Assembly (NCBI RefSeq): GCF_000238095.2
Contig: NZ_JH815225.1
Span: forward strand, 1,369,863-1,433,862
From: Peptoanaerobacter stomatis
Lineage (GTDB): Bacteria > Bacillota > Clostridia > Peptostreptococcales > Filifactoraceae
Length of the DNA: 64,000 nucleotides
Reading direction: 5' to 3'
Shown here: one piece after another, positions 8,807 through 18,641 of the stretch
How positions within the stretch are numbered: position 1 is the stretch's first letter
Layout of the letters: each line of letters begins with the position of its first letter
Notes under the pieces: generated by a model
What the model saw: only the letters and a program-made list of their open reading frames with translations
What the model was told of the DNA's origin: nothing
The model's database searches: none
Made by a program: the position numbers and the translations under genes

Positions 8807-9511
8807 ATGAGTATTCCAACACCTCATATCACAGCAAAATATGGAGAAATAGCAAAAAAAGTATTAATGCCGGGAGATCCGTTAAGAGCAAAATTTATAG
8901 CCGAAAAATACCTTCAAGACATAGTATGCTTCAACACAGTTAGAAATATGTTCGGATATACAGGCACATATAAAGGCGAAAAAGTATCAATAATGGGTAG
9001 CGGTATGGGTATGCCGTCAATCGGTATATATTCATACGAACTATATAAATTTTATGATGTAGACTCAATAATAAGAATAGGCTCAGCAGGCTCATTAAGA
9101 GATGATGTTCACGTTATGGATATAGTTATAGGAATGGGAGCATGCACAAACTCAAACTATGTATCACAATACAAATTAAACGGAACATTTGCACCTATAG
9201 CAAATTATGAGTTGTTAAACAAAGCTGTAGAAGTTGCAAAACTTCAAGGCAAAAAAGCTGTAGTAGGTAATATATTGTCATCAGATACATTTTATAGTAA
9301 TGATACTACTGCAAACGACTCTTGGAAAAAAATGGGAGTAATAGCCGTAGAAATGGAAGCCGCTGCACTTTATATGAACGCTGCACTTCTTAATAAAAAA
9401 GCACTTTGCATACTCACAATATCAGACCATATATATTTGGATGAAAATCTGTCAGCCGAAGAAAGACAATTAGGCTTTTCAAATATGATAGAAATAGCAC
9501 TTGATATTTAA
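8807..9511 (+). CDS. deoD: Purine-nucleoside phosphorylase, DeoD type
   Basis: A 234-residue hexameric PNP that phosphorolyses purine (deoxy)nucleosides to the free base and pentose-1-phosphate. Family landmarks are the N-terminal PTPHITAKYGEIA, the phosphate loop MPGDPLRAK, GSGMGMPSIGIYSYEL, the ribose site VEMEAAALY, and ISDH with the catalytic aspartate near residue 206. Length matches the family. AAGGAGG lies just before the ATG. It extends the pyrimidine route upstream to purines, and the bases can go to Xpt encoded at 11556. Confidence 0.95.
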   Translation: MSIPTPHITAKYGEIAKKVLMPGDPLRAKFIAEKYLQDIVCFNTVRNMFGYTGTYKGEKVSIMGSGMGMPSIGIYSYELYKFYDVDSIIRIGSAGSLRDDVHVMDIVIGMGACTNSNYVSQYKLNGTFAPIANYELLNKAVEVAKLQGKKAVVGNILSSDTFYSNDTTANDSWKKMGVIAVEMEAAALYMNAALLNKKALCILTISDHIYLDENLSAEERQLGFSNMIEIALDI

Positions 9512-9568
9512 GAAACTTTAATTTAAGTTAGTTAATTCTCATTTCAAATGGGGATTAACTAACTTATA

Positions 9569-9607
9569 CTAAAATTTATTTAGCTAAGTGAAATTAAGTA
9601 TATTTAA
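9569..9607 (-). repeat. AT-rich ~38-bp dispersed intergenic repeat, copy 1
   Basis: Read on the minus strand the core is TTATTTTAAATATACTTAAT followed by TTCACTTAGCTAAATAA. Nearly the same core occurs at about 58580-58616 and 59820-59858. The three copies sit in unrelated intergenic regions. Confidence 0.45.
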
Positions 9608-9673
9608 AATAAATTACTTATATAAATCTTGTACATTAACATTATATTATTACTTTCATAAACGTTTTGTTCT

Positions 9674-10936
9674 TTAACTATTTTTTATTTTCCTTCTATA
9701 TATTTCTATTTGACTTTCGTATTTATTATTCTGAGGTTTATAGTAAACTCTATCTTTTAATTCGTTAGGTAAATATTGTTGCTCAACATAGTTATTTTCA
9801 TAGTTGTGCGGATATTTATACTCTATTCCCCTACCCATTTTTTTTGCACCGCTGTAATGTGCATCTTTTAAATGCTTAGGTATATCTCCTGTGCTTTTAT
9901 TGTCAATATCTGATAACGCCTCGTCTATTGCAAGTATTACAGAATTTGATTTAGGTGAAGTAGCAAGCAATATCACTGCTTGAGCAAGGGGTATCCTTGC
10001 TTCAGGCAATCCCAAGAATAATGCACTGTCCACACAATTTTTCACTATTGATATTGCACTTGGATGCGCCAAACCTATATCTTCGCTTGCAATAACGAGA
10101 AGTCTTCTGCATATAGGCTTTATATCCCCCGCTTTTATCGCTCTTGATAAATAATGTAGCGCTGCATTCTCGTCAGAGCCTCTTATAGATTTTTGAAAAG
10201 CACTCAAAAGATCATAATAGCTGTCGGAGTTTATATCATATAAGAGTTGTTTTGATATATTAAGAGACTTTAGAATATTTTCGTCTATTATAAGCTCATC
10301 ATCATCTGAATACAAATCTATTATAAGCTCCAGCAAATTAATTGAGCGTCTTACATCTCCATTTGCATATGAGCTTATAAGTTTTATTGCATTTTGAGAT
10401 ATATCTATTTTTTTAAAATTATTTTTCAATTTTTCTATGCAATGTAATATATTCTGCTCTATTTTTTCATAAGACACTTCTTTAAATTCCAATATTATAA
10501 GCCTGCTAAGAAGCGCTTTATACACATATTGGTAGGGATTTTCAGTGGTAGCAGCTATAAATGTGATTACACCTGTTTCTATGTATTCTAGCAATATCTG
10601 CTGTTGTTTTTTGTTGAAATTCTGCAATTCGTCTATATAAATAACAGGTTTTACACGCCTTATGTCATTCACATAAGATGATATTATTTTTTTTATCTCC
10701 TCAGTTTTTGTATGAGTGGCGTTGAACATATGTATATCTGTATTGCAATTATCCGCTATTATTTTTGCTACTGTCGTCTTGCCTACTCCCGGCGGACCGT
10801 AAAATACCATATTGGGTATGTTTTGCGTTCTTATCGCCCTATCTATAATCATATTTTTTGATGTTATATGCTCTTGTCCGAATACATCAGCAAGTGTACT
10901 CGGTCTTAGAGTTTCGCTCAACATTGTCTTTATCAT
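9674..10936 (-). CDS. rarA: Replication-associated recombination protein A (RarA/MgsA)
   Basis: A 420-residue AAA+ ATPase of the RarA/WRNIP1 family, which acts at stalled replication forks. Walker A is GPPGVGKTT near residue 48, Walker B is VIYIDELQNF and sensor 1 is AATTEN. The C-terminal half has the family's tetramerisation region (SRAIKAGDI, RRLLVIASEDIGLAHP and GAKKMGRG). The longer frame from 10969 adds 11 residues without a ribosome site. GAAGGTAGAG lies just before the ATG at 10936, which begins MIKTMLSETLRP. It is transcribed alone, convergent with deoD. Confidence 0.93.
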   Translation of the reverse strand: MIKTMLSETLRPSTLADVFGQEHITSKNMIIDRAIRTQNIPNMVFYGPPGVGKTTVAKIIADNCNTDIHMFNATHTKTEEIKKIISSYVNDIRRVKPVIYIDELQNFNKKQQQILLEYIETGVITFIAATTENPYQYVYKALLSRLIILEFKEVSYEKIEQNILHCIEKLKNNFKKIDISQNAIKLISSYANGDVRRSINLLELIIDLYSDDDELIIDENILKSLNISKQLLYDINSDSYYDLLSAFQKSIRGSDENAALHYLSRAIKAGDIKPICRRLLVIASEDIGLAHPSAISIVKNCVDSALFLGLPEARIPLAQAVILLATSPKSNSVILAIDEALSDIDNKSTGDIPKHLKDAHYSGAKKMGRGIEYKYPHNYENNYVEQQYLPNELKDRVYYKPQNNKYESQIEIYRRKIKNS

Positions 10937-11430
10937 ATCTCTACCTTCATATAAAAAAATAAATATCAAAAACTTTTACTATACATATCATAAGATTTTA
11001 TATGGTAATTCTATTATTTGTAATATTATTGTCTGATTATGATATTATGTTCAAACTATTTTGCAAGCAGGATTGCCAAATTTTTTATAAATATTCGCTT
11101 TATAGGTATTTATAAAAAAGTGCATAGACCAAAATATATTTTAGCATATCTTAATATATAGTATTTAGTATAAAATCAAATTTCCCATCAATTATCTCTT
11201 ATATTATAAGATAGTTTACACATAACAACAAGTTTTTTGATGAATTTTATAGTATTAAATGTAGTTTCTATACTAAAATCCATTTCAACAATAAAATATA
11301 TCCATTTGATTAAGCAATAGTATTAGCATTAATTTTTAAATACAGTTACACCGCTAAAGTATATAAGCTTATAAAAACAGAACATTATTATATTTTTATC
11401 ATTTATAGTTTATATTATTATAGCTTTTCA
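10937..11430. other. Gene-free AT-rich intergenic region rarA-xpt
   Basis: About 500 bases between divergent genes. I see no ORF with a ribosome site, no tRNA, and no purine-riboswitch three-way junction before xpt. The segment ATTTTAGCATATCTTAAT near 11138 resembles ATTTGAGCATATCTTAAT near 25096. Confidence 0.5.
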
Positions 11431-11459
11431 TTGTTTTTTATCAAATTTTATAGTATACT
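11431..11459 (+). promoter_or_regulatory. Sigma-A promoter of xpt
   Basis: TTGTTT at 11431-11436 and TATACT at 11454-11459 are separated by 17 bases, about 100 bases upstream of xpt. Based on consensus and position only. Confidence 0.55.
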
Positions 11460-11555
11460 AATTACTGTATCTTTCAAATTATTATATCAATTACAAAATT
11501 TGAAACAGAATAATCTATTACATAAAAATTTGTATCTGTATTTGGAGGTTTGTAT

Positions 11556-12134
11556 ATGAAATTATTAGAGCAAAAAATTCTATCTGAAGGACGTGTAAAA
11601 GATGGTAATATCCTCAAAGTTGATGAATTTTTAAACCACAAGCTCGACATAGCATTCTTGAACGAAATTGGAAAAGAGTTCAAAAGAATATTCGCAGACA
11701 AAAAAATAGACAAAATACTTACAATAGAAGCATCAGGTATCGCTATAGCTTGTATTGCTGCACAATATTTTGACAATGTACCTGTAGTATTTGCAAAAAA
11801 AGCAAAAAGTCAAAACTTAGATGGCGATTGCTACACAAGTGTTGTAGAATCCTTCACTTATAAGAAATCTTTCACAATCACAGTTGCTGAAAAGTTTTTG
11901 AAAGAAGGAGAAAGAATACTTATAATAGACGATTTTCTTGCAGAAGGTAAAGCTGTAAGAGGTTTAATAGACGTAATAAATCAGGCAGGTGCAATAATTG
12001 AAGGTGTAGGCATAGTAATTGAAAAAGGCTTCCAAACAGGAGGAAAAGATCTAAGAGGTTTAGGATTAAACGTACAATCACTATGTATAATAGAATCTAT
12101 GGAAAACGGAAAATTACAATTTAAAGAAGTGTAA
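11556..12134 (+). CDS. xpt: Xanthine phosphoribosyltransferase
   Basis: A 192-residue type I phosphoribosyltransferase that turns xanthine and PRPP into XMP. It matches Bacillus Xpt along its length: [10 protein letters not shown] near the N terminus, the substrate strand [20 protein letters not shown], the PRPP loop [13 protein letters not shown] and GIVIEKGFQ. The in-frame TTG at 11550 directly abuts GGAGGT (11544-11549). The ATG at 11556 has normal spacing and is chosen. Bacillus xpt is guanine-riboswitch controlled, but no such aptamer is visible here. Confidence 0.93.
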   Translation: MKLLEQKILSEGRVKDGNILKVDEFLNHKLDIAFLNEIGKEFKRIFADKKIDKILTIEASGIAIACIAAQYFDNVPVVFAKKAKSQNLDGDCYTSVVESFTYKKSFTITVAEKFLKEGERILIIDDFLAEGKAVRGLIDVINQAGAIIEGVGIVIEKGFQTGGKDLRGLGLNVQSLCIIESMENGKLQFKEV

Positions 12135-12150
12135 ATTTAAAACTTTTATA

Positions 12151-12190
12151 AAAAATACCCTAAAATTATAAAATTTTAAGGTATTTTTTT
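12151..12190. terminator. Bidirectional terminator between xpt and the P4 phosphatase gene
   Basis: The stem ATACCCTAAAATT/AATTTTAAGGTAT (one G-U type pair) has A runs on the left and T runs on the right. It can therefore serve both convergent genes. Confidence 0.75.
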
Positions 12191-12192
12191 AT

Positions 12193-13128
12193 CTATTTTA
12201 CTTCTTTTGTTTCTTTTACTTCCTTTGTTTCTTTATTGTTCGTATCTTTTTTTACGTCTTTTTTAACATCTTTTTGATAATCAAATACTTTTAATGTGTT
12301 TAATCTCAAGTCTTCTTTCTCTTGTGGTGATTTTTTGAAGTCATGATTATAAATCGCACTTTCCCAGCTACCATACATAGGGTTAGGGAATATTATATAT
12401 TTTTCTCCGAACTTATCTGCTATACCTTTAAGTTTTTCATCTCTTTGTTCTAATGTAAGTCCTTCAAACTCTTCGAAGTCAACTATGTTATCACCGAAAA
12501 GCATTATAAGATTGTATTCTTTTGCAATTTTTTGTCTTCTTGCCTCTTTGCTCTTGTCTTCTTTTGATTTAAGCAATACGTGTTTTTCATCTGCATAAGG
12601 CAAGCCCTTATCTTCAAGATTTTTTATTGTAGCTTTTAATTGGTCTACTTTTCTATCTGATATATAAAATACTTCAACACCTTTTGATTTTGCATAATTT
12701 AAAAACTCTTTTGCTCCTGCAACAGGATCTGCCTTTGCTTCATCTACCCACTCTTTCCAACCTTCAGGATACATCTTCATAGCATAAGCAAAGTATGCTT
12801 GTTGAGGCGAATTATCCAACACGGTTTCATCAATATCAAGAGCTATAGCATAAGTTTTATCGCTCTTTTCTTTAATTTTTGCATCAAGTACAGTTTTAGC
12901 CACATTATATCCTTGATAATACAATGCTTTTGCTTCTACTGATGATTGATACCACAAAGTTCCCATAAGATTTTCTCTGCTTAGAGTTTCGTTTGTTACT
13001 GCTGGTTTTTCACTTGCTACAACAGTTTTTTCAGTTTTTACTTCTGTTTTTGTATCAGCTATTGCGTATACAGGCATAACCATTGTAAAGGCAAGTGCCA
13101 TAGGTAAAATTTGTTTTTTTAAATTCAT
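12193..13128 (-). CDS. Exported HAD phosphatase, lipoprotein e(P4) family
   Basis: A 311-residue secreted HAD-superfamily phosphatase. The catalytic motif is ALDIDETVLDN with nucleophile D98 and D100. YISDR carries motif II and GDNIVDF carries the metal aspartates of motif IV. The family (acid phosphatase class B / e(P4)) dephosphorylates NMN and 5'-nucleotides outside the membrane. The signal peptide (1-25) ends in AIADT with no lipobox cysteine, so this member is probably secreted rather than lipid-anchored. The C terminus is a charged tail with repeated KETKEV. AAGGAGG precedes the ATG. The location fits a role in nucleotide salvage, giving nucleosides to the importer. Confidence 0.85.
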   Translation of the reverse strand: MNLKKQILPMALAFTMVMPVYAIADTKTEVKTEKTVVASEKPAVTNETLSRENLMGTLWYQSSVEAKALYYQGYNVAKTVLDAKIKEKSDKTYAIALDIDETVLDNSPQQAYFAYAMKMYPEGWKEWVDEAKADPVAGAKEFLNYAKSKGVEVFYISDRKVDQLKATIKNLEDKGLPYADEKHVLLKSKEDKSKEARRQKIAKEYNLIMLFGDNIVDFEEFEGLTLEQRDEKLKGIADKFGEKYIIFPNPMYGSWESAIYNHDFKKSPQEKEDLRLNTLKVFDYQKDVKKDVKKDTNNKETKEVKETKEVK

Positions 13129-13308
13129 AAAAAAACCTCCTTAAAATTAAATTTTTGAATAACGTTTTTATATATAATAAAAAATCATATCTATTTAATT
13201 TTAAAACTTTTTATTTAAAATTACAACATTTTATATAAAATATATAGGTATAATTCGTGCCATATGTCCTTGATTTTTTATAATAATTAAAAATATATCT
13301 TGTTCATA

Positions 13309-13342
13309 AAAAAAGGTACCTATATGAAATAGATACCTTTTT
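13309..13342 (-). terminator. Terminator after tuf
   Basis: The imperfect hairpin AAAAGGTA...TACCTTTTT ends in a T run on the minus strand, just past the tuf stop codon. Confidence 0.65.
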
Positions 13343-13386
13343 GTTTTATTAAAATATTATTATATATTTTTAATATGAGTTTTAAA

Positions 13387-14580
13387 TTAGTCTAATATTT
13401 TTGATACAACGCCTGAACCTACTGTTCTTCCACCTTCTCTTATGGCAAATCTCATTCCTTCTTCCATAGCTACCGGTGTTATAAGCTCAACAGTTATTGT
13501 TACGTTATCTCCAGGCATTACCATTTCTACTCCTTCAGGTAATTGGATATCTCCTGTAACATCTGTTGTTCTGAAATAGAATTGAGGTCTGTAACCTTTG
13601 AAGAATGGAGTATGTCTACCACCTTCATCTTTTTTAAGAACGTATATTTCGCCTGAGAATTTCTTTTTTGGATGAATAGAACCCGGTTTTGCTAAAACTT
13701 GTCCTCTTTCTATTTCATCTCTGTTTACACCTCTTAAAAGCGCTCCTATGTTATCTCCTGCTTGAGCTTGGTCAAGTAGTTTTCTGAACATTTCTATTCC
13801 TGTTACTACTACTTTTCTTGATTCGTCTTGTAGACCTACTATTTCTACTTCGTCTTGTACTTTTAGTACTCCACGTTCTACTTTACCTGTTGCAACTGTT
13901 CCTCTACCTGTTATTGTAAATACGTCTTCTACAGGCATTAAGAATGGTTTATCTGTATCTCTTACAGGTTCTTCTATATATGAATCTATTTGTTCAAATA
14001 GTTCTACTATTCTGTCTCCCCATTCGCTTGAAGGATCTTCTAACGCTTTAAGAGCTGAACCTCTTACTATTGGAGTATCATCTCCAGGGAATTCATATTC
14101 ATTTAGAAGTTCTCTTACTTCCATTTCAACTAATTCTAAAAGTTCTTCGTCGTCTACCATATCGCATTTGTTCAAGAATACTACTATTTTAGGCACACCA
14201 ACTTGTCTTGATAGAAGTATATGTTCTCTTGTTTGAGGCATAGGACCGTCTGCTGCAGAGCAAACAAGTATTGCACCGTCCATTTGTGCAGCTCCTGTTA
14301 TCATGTTCTTTACATAGTCGGCGTGTCCCGGGCAGTCAACGTGAGCGTAGTGTCTGTTTGGAGTTTCATATTCAACGTGAGCTGTTGATATTGTGATTCC
14401 TCTTTCTCTTTCTTCTGGAGCTTTATCTATATTGTCAAATGCAACAGCTTCTCCTGTACCGTATCTTTCATGTAATGTTTTTGTTATTGCTGCTGTTAAT
14501 GTAGTCTTACCATGGTCAACGTGACCTATTGTTCCAATATTAACGTGTGGTTTTGTTCTTTCAAATTTTGCTTTAGCCAT
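13387..14580 (-). CDS. tuf: Elongation factor Tu
   Basis: A 397-residue translation GTPase that delivers aminoacyl-tRNA to the ribosome. G1 is [10 protein letters not shown]3 is DCPGHADYV and G4 is NKCDMVDD; domains 2 and 3 are complete, ending in [13 protein letters not shown]. Length is normal. It is the last gene of the leftward str operon, 45 bases after fusA, and starts with GGAGAATAACAATG. Confidence 0.98.
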   Translation of the reverse strand: MAKAKFERTKPHVNIGTIGHVDHGKTTLTAAITKTLHERYGTGEAVAFDNIDKAPEERERGITISTAHVEYETPNRHYAHVDCPGHADYVKNMITGAAQMDGAILVCSAADGPMPQTREHILLSRQVGVPKIVVFLNKCDMVDDEELLELVEMEVRELLNEYEFPGDDTPIVRGSALKALEDPSSEWGDRIVELFEQIDSYIEEPVRDTDKPFLMPVEDVFTITGRGTVATGKVERGVLKVQDEVEIVGLQDESRKVVVTGIEMFRKLLDQAQAGDNIGALLRGVNRDEIERGQVLAKPGSIHPKKKFSGEIYVLKKDEGGRHTPFFKGYRPQFYFRTTDVTGDIQLPEGVEMVMPGDNVTITVELITPVAMEEGMRFAIREGGRTVGSGVVSKILD

Positions 14581-14625
14581 TGTTATTCTCCTTTTTTAAT
14601 TTTTAATTTTTTTATATTTTCAAAA

Positions 14626-16698
14626 TTATTTTCCTTTTTCAGTTATCTTAGCCGCTATAGATGCCGGCACTTCTTCATAGTGGTCAAATATCATTGTATG
14701 TGTTGCTCTACCTTGAGTAGTTGAACGAAGATCGGTTGTATATCCGAACATTTCTGAAAGCGGAACATATGCAGATATTGCTTGAGCTCCACCTACTCTT
14801 GCCTCCATACCTTCTATTCTTCCTCTTCTTGAGTTAAGGTCACCCATAACATCACCCATATAATCTTCAGGTGTTATTACTTCTACCTTGAATACAGGCT
14901 CCAATATAACAGGGTCAGCTTTTCTCATACCATCTTTGAATGCCATTGATGCTGCAACTTTAAACGCCATTTCAGATGAATCGACTTCGTGGTAAGAACC
15001 ATCATAAAGCTCTACTTTTACGTCAACAACAGGATATCCTGCAACAACACCTGACTGCATAGCACCTTGTATACCTGCATCTACCGGTCCTATATATTCC
15101 TTCGGAATAGCTCCACCGACTATAGCATTGACAAATTCATATCCTTTACCAGGTTCTTGAGGTGTCATTCTTATCTTAACATGACCATATTGTCCTCTAC
15201 CACCTGATTGTTTAGCATATTTGTTTTCTATATCAACAGCTTTTCTGATTGTTTCTCTGTAAGCAACTTGTGGTGCACCTACATTGGCTTCTACCTTAAA
15301 TTCTCTCAGCAATCTGTCTACTATTATTTCAAGGTGCAACTCTCCCATACCTGAGATTATTGTTTGTCCTGTTTCTTCATCAGTTCTGACTCTGAATGTA
15401 GGATCTTCTTCAGAAAGTCTTGCAAGTGCTGTACCCATTTTTTCTTGAGCAGCTTTTGATTTAGGCTCTATCGCTACTGATATAACCGGTTCAGGGAATT
15501 CCATAGATTCAAGCACTATAGGTGCTGATGGATCACAAAGAGTATCTCCTGTTGTAGTATCTTTAAGACCTACAGCCGCAGCTATATCTCCTGCATAAAC
15601 TTCTGTTATTTCTTTTCTTGTATTGGCGTGCATTTGCAGTATACGACCTATTCTTTCTTTTTTGTTCTTAGTTGAGTTCAAAACATAAGAACCTGAGTTC
15701 AATATTCCTGAATAAACTCTAAAGAAAGCCAATTTACCTACAAACGGGTCTGCCATTATTTTAAATGCTAAGGCTGAAAACGGCTCTTCATCTGATGAAT
15801 GTCTTACAGCTTCTTCTCCGTTTGGAAGAACTCCTTTTATAGCTTCTATATCTGTCGGAGCAGGCATATAGTCAACTACTGCATCCAAAAGTAATTGAAC
15901 CCCCTTGTTTCTGTATGAAGTTCCACAGAAAACAGGATTTATAGTAGTGTTAATTACTGCTTTTCTAAGAGCTGTTTTTAACTCATCTATAGTTATTTCT
16001 TCACCCTCAAGGTATTTCATCATCAATTCTTCATCAGTTTCAGAAATTGATTCTATCATTTTTTCTCTATATTCTTCAGCTTTTTCTTTATATTCAGCCG
16101 GTATTTCAGTTATTTCTATATCTTTACCTTGATCATCTTTGTATATGATAGCTTTCATTTCAAGAAGATCTATCATTCCTTCAAATGAATCTTCGGCTCC
16201 TATCGGTATTTGCATAGCTACAGCATTTGAACCGAGTCTGTCTTTCATCATGCCTATAACTCTATAAAAGTCAGCACCTGTAATATCCATCTTGTTTACA
16301 TATGCTATTCTTGGAACTTTATAGTTGTCCGCTTGACGCCATACATTTTCTGATTGAGGCTCAACTCCGCCTTTTGCACAAAATACTGCAACCGCTCCGT
16401 CAAGTACTCTAAGTGAACGCTCAACTTCAACAGTGAAGTCAACGTGTCCCGGAGTATCTATTATGTTTATTCTATTATCTTTCCAATGAGCTGTTGTAGC
16501 AGCAGAAGTAATTGTTATACCTCTTTCTTTTTCCTGCTCCATCCAGTCCATTTGAGACGCCCCCTCATGAGTTTCTCCAAGCTTATGAGTTATACCTGTA
16601 TAATAAAGTATTCTTTCGGTAGTTGTAGTTTTACCGGCATCTATATGAGCCATTATACCAATATTTCTGGTTCTTTCTAAAGGATATTCTCTACCCAC
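14626..16698 (-). CDS. fusA: Elongation factor G
   Basis: A 690-residue translocation GTPase. G1 is [14 protein letters not shown]3 is DTPGHVDF and G4 is NKMD, followed by domains II-V with [10 protein letters not shown] and GYTTDLRS. A longer frame opens at 16740 but overlaps rpsG and lacks a site. The sequence GGAAGGAGAGAATCA precedes GTG at 16698, giving [14 protein letters not shown], the normal family N terminus. Third gene of the str operon. Confidence 0.96.
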   Translation of the reverse strand: MGREYPLERTRNIGIMAHIDAGKTTTTERILYYTGITHKLGETHEGASQMDWMEQEKERGITITSAATTAHWKDNRINIIDTPGHVDFTVEVERSLRVLDGAVAVFCAKGGVEPQSENVWRQADNYKVPRIAYVNKMDITGADFYRVIGMMKDRLGSNAVAMQIPIGAEDSFEGMIDLLEMKAIIYKDDQGKDIEITEIPAEYKEKAEEYREKMIESISETDEELMMKYLEGEEITIDELKTALRKAVINTTINPVFCGTSYRNKGVQLLLDAVVDYMPAPTDIEAIKGVLPNGEEAVRHSSDEEPFSALAFKIMADPFVGKLAFFRVYSGILNSGSYVLNSTKNKKERIGRILQMHANTRKEITEVYAGDIAAAVGLKDTTTGDTLCDPSAPIVLESMEFPEPVISVAIEPKSKAAQEKMGTALARLSEEDPTFRVRTDEETGQTIISGMGELHLEIIVDRLLREFKVEANVGAPQVAYRETIRKAVDIENKYAKQSGGRGQYGHVKIRMTPQEPGKGYEFVNAIVGGAIPKEYIGPVDAGIQGAMQSGVVAGYPVVDVKVELYDGSYHEVDSSEMAFKVAASMAFKDGMRKADPVILEPVFKVEVITPEDYMGDVMGDLNSRRGRIEGMEARVGGAQAISAYVPLSEMFGYTTDLRSTTQGRATHTMIFDHYEEVPASIAAKITEKGK

Positions 16699-16733
16699 TG
16701 ATTCTCTCCTTCCAATCTCTACTTTAGAGTTAA

Positions 16734-17204
16734 TTACCAACGATAATGTGCGAATGCTCTGTTTGCTTCTGCCATTTTATGAGTGTCTTCTCTCTTTTTA
16801 ACAGATGCACCTGTATTGTTTGCTGCATCCATTATTTCTTTAGCAAGTTTTTCAGTCATTCCCTTTTCGCCTCTTAGTCTTGAATATCTTACAAGCCATC
16901 TAAGTCCAAGAGTTTCCCTTCTGTCAGCTCTTACTTCTATAGGCACTTGGTAGTTAGCTCCACCGACTCTTCTTGCTTTTACTTCAAGAACCGGCATTAT
17001 ATTGCTCATAGCTTTTTCAAAAACCTCTAAAGGATCTTGGTCGGTTCTTTCTTTTATTAAATCAAATGCTCCGTATACTATTCTTTGAGATGTACCTTTC
17101 TTTCCGTCAAGCATTACTTTATTTATAAGTTTCGTTACAACTCTGCTTGAATAAATAGGATCAGGTAAGACTTCTCTTTTTGATATTTTCCCTTTTCTTG
17201 GCAT
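16734..17204 (-). CDS. rpsG: 30S ribosomal protein S7
   Basis: A 156-residue primary 16S rRNA-binding protein of the small-subunit head, with the normal N terminus [11 protein letters not shown] and the conserved [16 protein letters not shown] and [10 protein letters not shown]. Length is standard. It is followed by fusA with a short gap. In other bacteria S7 represses the str operon from the rpsL-rpsG region. Confidence 0.98.
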   Translation of the reverse strand: MPRKGKISKREVLPDPIYSSRVVTKLINKVMLDGKKGTSQRIVYGAFDLIKERTDQDPLEVFEKAMSNIMPVLEVKARRVGGANYQVPIEVRADRRETLGLRWLVRYSRLRGEKGMTEKLAKEIMDAANNTGASVKKREDTHKMAEANRAFAHYRW

Positions 17205-17324
17205 TAACTTCCCTCCTTAATAATAATTAATTCATCGGTACTCGACACTGAAACTTATGCCGCTTGCCTTTTATATCTATTATTTATAAAAAGCGTGGAC
17301 ATCTGTTTGGTAAACACGGGGTGT
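17205..17324 (-). promoter_or_regulatory. Structured rpsL-rpsG intercistronic region
   Basis: 120 bases, GC-richer than other spacers here. On the minus strand a hairpin forms from GTAGACACC and the later GATGTCCAC region. A second block contains GGCAAGCGGCATAAG and GTGTCGAGTACCGATG. S7 binds this intercistronic position in E. coli. Whether this RNA is such a site is inference. Confidence 0.35.
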
Positions 17325-17747
17325 CTACTTTTTAGCTTCTTTAGGTTTCTTTGTACCGTATTTTGATCTTGCCTGTCTTCTTTTTTCTACTCCTGCTGTA
17401 TCAAGAGTACCTCTTATGATGTGGTATCTAACCCCTGGTAAGTCTTTTACTCTACCGCCTCTTATAAGCACAACGCTATGCTCTTGAAGATTGTGACCTT
17501 CACCCGGAATATACGCTGAAACTTCCATAGAGTTTGTAAGTCTTACTCTGGCAACTTTTCTAAGCGCTGAGTTAGGTTTTTTCGGTGTAACTGTCTTTAC
17601 AGATGTGCAAACCCCTCTTTTTTGTGGAGCTGATATATCTGTAGGTTTTTTTCTTAGTGAATTAAATCCTTTTTGTAGTGCCGGAGAAGTTGATTTCTTT
17701 TCAACTTTTTCTCTACCACTTCTTATTAATTGGCTAATAGTTGGCAT
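17325..17747 (-). CDS. rpsL: 30S ribosomal protein S12
   Basis: A 140-residue decoding-centre protein. The N terminus [15 protein letters not shown] follows an AAAGGAGGTGCTATA site. The longer frame from 17780 is an upstream extension without support. Conserved [11 protein letters not shown] and [13 protein letters not shown] keep the lysines whose substitution gives streptomycin resistance, so they are wild type here. First gene of the str operon in this genome; rpoBC are not adjacent, unlike in many relatives. Confidence 0.97.
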   Translation of the reverse strand: MPTISQLIRSGREKVEKKSTSPALQKGFNSLRKKPTDISAPQKRGVCTSVKTVTPKKPNSALRKVARVRLTNSMEVSAYIPGEGHNLQEHSVVLIRGGRVKDLPGVRYHIIRGTLDTAGVEKRRQARSKYGTKKPKEAKK

Positions 17748-17823
17748 TATAGCACCTCCTTTATTTTTAATGTTTGCCAACAGCTATGTCCATAGCTTGA
17801 ATGTATATTTTACATACCTTACA

Positions 17824-17852
17824 ATTATATCACTTCAAATTACAAGCGTCAA
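17824..17852 (-). promoter_or_regulatory. Strong promoter of the str operon
   Basis: On the minus strand TTGACG (17852-17847) and TATAAT (17829-17824) are 17 bases apart, about 80 bases upstream of rpsL. This is a near-consensus sigma-A promoter. Confidence 0.8.
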
Positions 17853-17960
17853 TATATTTTTTATTTTCTGATACTTTATTTTACAACTTTTAAGATTAAA
17901 ACCTCTTAATTATTTGTAATATCAAGTTTTTCAAATATTTTATCTCTTTATTTATATTTA

Positions 17961-18617
17961 TCAATTTTTTAAACTGTTTTCAAATTTTTGCAAATCTTCA
18001 TTTTTTCCGACCAATAATATTGCAGTATCTTCTTCTAATATTTCATTTGGATTAGGAACTATATTAAGCTCATCATCTTTTTTGGTAGCCACTACATTTA
18101 GCAAATATCTCTTTCTGATTTCAAGTTCTGCCAAGGTTTTTCCAACCCAAATTTCAGGAATTCCTATCTCTACTATTGTATAATTAGGATCTAAATCTAT
18201 CTTATCTAATATATTTTCCGATACGAGATTATTAGCTATTTTCATACCCATTTCTTTTTCCGGCGTTATAACTTTATTAGCACCTATCTTATAAAGTATC
18301 TTTTCTTGTATTTCACTTCCTGCTTTACATAATATATATCCGACTCCCAATTCTTTTACTGCGAGAGTTGTTATAACTGACGCTTCTATATCTGAACCTA
18401 TTCCTACTATTACAACATCACAATTAGCTACCCCTACTTCTCTAAGCACATTTTCGTCAAAACTGCTTACAGTAACAGCTTTTGTAACATAATCAGCTAT
18501 ATTTTGAGTAACCTCTTCGCTGTAATCTATCGCAAGCACATCATATCCGAGTTTGTATAATGTCTTTGCAACAGATGAGCCGAATCTTCCACAGCCTATA
18601 ACTGCAAAACTCTTCAT
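17961..18617 (-). CDS. ktrA: Potassium uptake regulatory subunit (KtrA/TrkA RCK protein)
   Basis: A 218-residue cytosolic protein. The N-terminal RCK Rossmann fold has the nucleotide loop VIGCGRFGSSVA, DVLAIDYSEE and DVVIVGIGSD. The C-terminal RCK_C (TrkA-C) domain covers about 135-215. It gates the membrane subunit encoded just upstream in response to ATP/ADP or c-di-AMP in known Ktr systems. The ATG at 18617 follows AAAGGAGTATGGATT; the longer frame from 18635 adds six unsupported residues. It lies 24 bases after ktrB. Confidence 0.92.
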   Translation of the reverse strand: MKSFAVIGCGRFGSSVAKTLYKLGYDVLAIDYSEEVTQNIADYVTKAVTVSSFDENVLREVGVANCDVVIVGIGSDIEASVITTLAVKELGVGYILCKAGSEIQEKILYKIGANKVITPEKEMGMKIANNLVSENILDKIDLDPNYTIVEIGIPEIWVGKTLAELEIRKRYLLNVVATKKDDELNIVPNPNEILEEDTAILLVGKNEDLQKFENSLKN

Positions 18618-18641
18618 AATCCATACTCCTTTCAAATATGT

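Noticed and set aside
11400-11555. Guanine riboswitch expected upstream of xpt
   Set aside because: No three-stem aptamer core is visible; only a promoter and AT-rich leader are seen.
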